This document shows, piece by piece, positions 61,384 through 64,000 of a stretch of DNA of 64,000 bases; within the stretch, counting starts at the first letter, position 1; every line of letters begins with the position of its first letter. Made by a program: the position numbers and the translations under genes. The DNA comes from JAPWJZ01 sp038247245. GTDB lineage: Bacteria; Pseudomonadota; Alphaproteobacteria; Micavibrionales; UBA2020. The notes under the pieces were generated by a model that had not been told where the DNA came from, did no database searches, and worked only from the letters and a program-made list of their open reading frames with translations. The DNA is taken from assembly GCA_038247245.1 (NCBI GenBank), contig JBBRVE010000005.1, positions 1-64,000 of the forward strand, read 5' to 3'.

Positions 61384-61416
61384 AAAAGCCCCCGCGAAAC
61401 CGGGGGCTTTTTTTTG
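61384..61416 (+). terminator. dksA terminator
   Basis: An 11-bp stem AAAAGCCCCCG/CGGGGGCTTTT (61384-61394 with 61401-61411), 6-nt loop, followed by TTTTT. Confidence 0.9.
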
Positions 61417-61931
61417 TGCGGGAACGTATGTTCCGAGTCGCGGTCGAGTCGGGATTTTTTAGCCGGATTTTTTGCGCATGCGTGGGCGGGAGGCGCAAAA
61501 AAACTTTCACACGCGCGCGCGGAATATTTTGGAAAATCATCACACGCGATTTTCCGACCTAACCGGTTGCGTTTCCAAGCCTGAATAGGAAAAACCCGCT
61601 AATGCTTATCGTTGTTGAGTTTCTTTGCGTAATCGCGAAGGAGATTTCAAATTTATGAAAAAATATGATTTTCATAAACTGTGCTTTTTGACCTAATAGG
61701 CGTGCCGCCGCCGCATTTCTTGAAATTTAAATGCTGCCATGCAGCGCATCTTTTTTCGACTCTTTCGTTTTTTGGTCTTGTCGGTTTCATAAAAACTGAT
61801 ACCGTTCTGATTGTTAAAAAAACGCTCCACAAACTGCGACAAAAAACCTCCGTCAGACGAAAGACGGGTAGGCATCACTTTTGAACGCGGTGGCTCTTTA
61901 ACTAAACTTTAACTGTTACGGGTTTAAATAT
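61417..61931. other. Intergenic region before the acidic protein gene
   Basis: About 515 bp with low coding signal. At 61656-61697 there is a 13-codon frame (MKKYDFHKLCFLT) behind AAGGAG (61639-61644, 11-nt spacing); its DNA also forms an 8-bp stem (61655-61662 with 61670-61677). A second frame (61681-61884, 67 codons) has no ribosome site and unusual composition. I see no clear promoter. Confidence 0.45.
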
Positions 61932-64000
61932 ATGGCTGCGCCCTCTGACCGTAGAAAGATCGAAAGCATTTTGCGCGAACCGCTGACGCGGCATCGCCTT
62001 ATGTTGAATTCGAAACTGCGCGCGGCTCAAGCCGAAGAAAACCCGACCCCGTTCACCTTCGAAGACCTCAAGGCCTTCATGGGCGCGATCCGCAGCGCTG
62101 ATCCCGACTATCAAAAAGAAACACTGAACGCGCTCGAAGCCGTCGCAACCGGCAAGGCTCCGCAGGAGCCGCGCTTCGATACACCCGAAACACAATTGAT
62201 CTGGGGCGCGTCGCTTGCGTTCCTGTCGGCGAACCCCGACCACATGAAAACCTGGCTGAAGCCGCCCGCCGAAGGTGTCGCGCTGCCCCAGACCGAACTG
62301 TGGAAACAGGTTTCCACCACTGATTTCGCCTACGGCGAGCTGCTCAGCCACGCGCACCATATCCGCGAAGCGCTGCGCGACAAGGACACGAAATACGGCT
62401 GGGGCGAACCCGGCACCGGTTTCACGTTCGACCGTTCCAAGAATCTGATCAACGTCGATTTCATGCAGTCGATGGTCCTGGGTTTCGAACATGCCCGCGC
62501 TGATGTCTACCGCGAAATCGGCCACTCGCTGCTCTCGGTCACCTATCCGAAGCGGATGAAGGAAGTTTTCAAGGAAATGCAGCCGCTGATGAAAAAGTCG
62601 CGGCTGGCACAGGCGAAGAAGGGCCCCAAGCTCAAGCCCGACGAATATAAAAAACTGACCATGCTGTCGACCGAATGGCAGCTGCGCCACATGCTGTTTA
62701 CTGCCGCCGAGGAAAACGTCGCCAACCGCTTCGTGTCCAACATGGGCTCGCAATTGCTGCAGGATTTCGGCGTGTCGCTCAACAACACCGCCGTCACGCA
62801 TCGCGGCGTCGGCCTGACGCGCCTGCCGAACGATGGCATGTCCGAAGAACTGAAACGCTACATGAACCTGTGCAACACGGTTCAGCTCAGCTTCTTCGCG
62901 AATAACGCCCTGTTCGACGATACCGAAGCCGGCTGGGCAAAAGTCGGTATCGACCCCGGACTCGTGCGCAAAACCGCGACGCTGAATGCGCGCCCCGCGG
63001 GCCAGAAGGACGACACCGACGGCATCGAACACTCCGATTTCAAACACCTGCGCGACCTCGCGGGCGGCCCGAAAGGCCTCGAAAATTTGCAGCCCAAGCA
63101 GCACGAACGCCTGTTCGGCTGGGCCAACCTGAAAAACCGCGTTGAACGCGCCGATGCCGACCGCAAGGAAATCATCGATGAAATCTGGCGCGATTACGCG
63201 GAAGACCTGATTCAGAAAATCCTGAAAATGGCCAATGACCAGATCGACGAAAATCTGGACAAGGCGCAGAAGGATCCGAAGAACCAGAAAGACAAAAAGA
63301 AACAGGACGGCAAGGACCTCGATCAGGATCAGGACGAGGACGGCGATGATCAGGATGGCGACGACGGCCAGGATGGTCAGGACGGCCAAGAGGGCGACGA
63401 CGGACAAGAAGGCCAGGGCCGGGGTAAAGGCAAGGGCAAAGGTAAAGGCAAGCCCCAAAAAGGCAAAAAGCAGCGCGGCAAGCCGCAAGGCGAGCAGGAC
63501 GACAGCGATGATTCCGATGACGCCGACGGCGACGATGCCGATGGCCAGGAAGGCAAAGATAAAGACGGCAAAAAAGCCGACAAGGATAAAAAAGGCGACA
63601 AGAAAGAAAAAGGCAAAAAAGGCGAGAAGGGCGAAGACGGCGAGGAGCAGGACGGCGACGGCGAAGATGGCGAAGGCCAGGACGCTGACGGCGAAGAGCA
63701 AGACGGCGACAAAAAAGGCAAGCAAAAAGGCAAAGGCAAAGAAGGCAAGCTCGGACAGGACGACGAAGACACCGTTCCCGTCGAAGGCGCAGGCGACCAG
63801 CCCGCTCCCAAAGGCTCGACCGAATTGCCCAGCGACGAACTGGACCCGAACGGCGAAGGCAAGGATGCCGACGGCGAAGGTCAGGACGGCGATGGCGAAG
63901 GCCAGGATGCAGATGGCGAAGACGCGGACGGCGAAGATGCCGATGGCGACGACGGCATGACCGCTGACGAGCTGGAGAAAGAGCTCGATAAGCGCAAACA
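61932..64000 (+). CDS. Large acidic low-complexity protein, incomplete at the window end
   Basis: The frame from ATG 61932 is open to the end of the window (689 codons). Residues 1-440 are normal globular sequence ('FEHARADVYREIGHSLLSVTYPKRMKEVF' near 185-213, 'MLFTAAEENVANRFVSNMGSQLL'). 'REIGH' looks like a HExxH-type site with the first His changed. From about residue 445 the protein is a charged repeat tract: Asp/Gln/Gly runs, a GKGKGKGK-like basic patch, then DGE/DGQ repeats. The layout recalls CobT- or NorD-like proteins, whose acidic linker precedes a VWA domain, but that domain would lie beyond the window. Only a weak ribosome site. Function not assigned. Confidence 0.7.
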   Translation, partial: MAAPSDRRKIESILREPLTRHRLMLNSKLRAAQAEENPTPFTFEDLKAFMGAIRSADPDYQKETLNALEAVATGKAPQEPRFDTPETQLIWGASLAFLSANPDHMKTWLKPPAEGVALPQTELWKQVSTTDFAYGELLSHAHHIREALRDKDTKYGWGEPGTGFTFDRSKNLINVDFMQSMVLGFEHARADVYREIGHSLLSVTYPKRMKEVFKEMQPLMKKSRLAQAKKGPKLKPDEYKKLTMLSTEWQLRHMLFTAAEENVANRFVSNMGSQLLQDFGVSLNNTAVTHRGVGLTRLPNDGMSEELKRYMNLCNTVQLSFFANNALFDDTEAGWAKVGIDPGLVRKTATLNARPAGQKDDTDGIEHSDFKHLRDLAGGPKGLENLQPKQHERLFGWANLKNRVERADADRKEIIDEIWRDYAEDLIQKILKMANDQIDENLDKAQKDPKNQKDKKKQDGKDLDQDQDEDGDDQDGDDGQDGQDGQEGDDGQEGQGRGKGKGKGKGKPQKGKKQRGKPQGEQDDSDDSDDADGDDADGQEGKDKDGKKADKDKKGDKKEKGKKGEKGEDGEEQDGDGEDGEGQDADGEEQDGDKKGKQKGKGKEGKLGQDDEDTVPVEGAGDQPAPKGSTELPSDELDPNGEGKDADGEGQDGDGEGQDADGEDADGEDADGDDGMTADELEKELDKRK

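Noticed and set aside
61681..61884. 67-codon frame after dksA
   Set aside because: No ribosome site, odd composition and no recognisable feature; kept only as part of the intergenic note.
61932..64000. Naming the last gene cobT
   Set aside because: The acidic linker is similar in style, but no cobaltochelatase-specific motif is visible and the C-terminal half is missing.
1..64000. CRISPR arrays, tRNA, rRNA, prophage or transposase genes
   Set aside because: No regularly spaced repeats, cloverleaf-type sequences or recombinase motifs were noticed on either strand.

Overview
The window looks like chromosomal DNA of a flagellated alphaproteobacterium. The evidence is the set of alphaproteobacterial regulators and flagellar factors encoded together: CtrA, ChpT, FlbD, FliX, FlbT, FlaF and a one-cysteine DksA. 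These are combined with a Dot/Icm-like (type IVB) pair of DotA/TraY proteins and several ankyrin-repeat proteins. A member of the Micavibrionales/Rhodospirillales side of the class fits, but the exact taxon is inference. I saw no rRNA, tRNA, CRISPR array, integrase or transposase. The sequence is dense and mostly GC-rich, with 4-bp ATGA or 1-bp TAATG overlaps inside operons.

Layout. 1-8.0 kb: the end of an unknown gene, then two DotA/TraY paralogs, each with its own copy of a 79-bp promoter module and its own terminator. 8.1-13.8 kb: a yejABEF-type peptide ABC importer operon, with a block of different base composition inside yejB/yejE. 14-18.2 kb: a small membrane protein, a fused indolepyruvate ferredoxin oxidoreductase and rpsU, whose start codon appears to be non-standard. 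18.3-22.5 kb: three ankyrin-repeat genes sharing a C-terminal domain, a membrane protein and two palindromic intergenic repeats. 22.5-28.3 kb: an aminopeptidase P/FtsJ-type methyltransferase/unknown operon, divergent from phosphomannomutase-chpT. 28.4-33.8 kb: another ankyrin gene and a compact cheAWYBR operon. 33.9-35.1 kb: an AT-rich small gene and ctrA.

35.3-60.8 kb is a flagellar island. fliI-fliJ run rightward. A leftward operon fliF-fliG-fliH-fliN-flbD-flhA-flhF-flhG ends in a FliK-like gene. After an AT-rich regulatory gap with a palindromic CtrA box come a FlaG-like gene, flaF, flbT and flagellin. Two TPR-sulfotransferase genes follow, then flgE, flgD, fliK, flgN-like, flgJ-like, flgI and fliX. 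dksA follows, and the window ends inside a very acidic low-complexity protein.

How the parts fit: ChpT passes phosphate to CtrA, and near-consensus CtrA sites lie in front of ctrA and between the fliF operon and the FlaG-like gene. FlbD (sigma54 activator) and FliX (its regulator) match three sigma54 -24/-12 promoters found in front of fliK, flgE and flgI. FlbT/FlaF would tune flagellin synthesis, and the Che proteins would act on the FliG/FliN switch. The two sulfotransferases inside the flagellar island suggest, without proof, sulfation of a flagellar or surface component.
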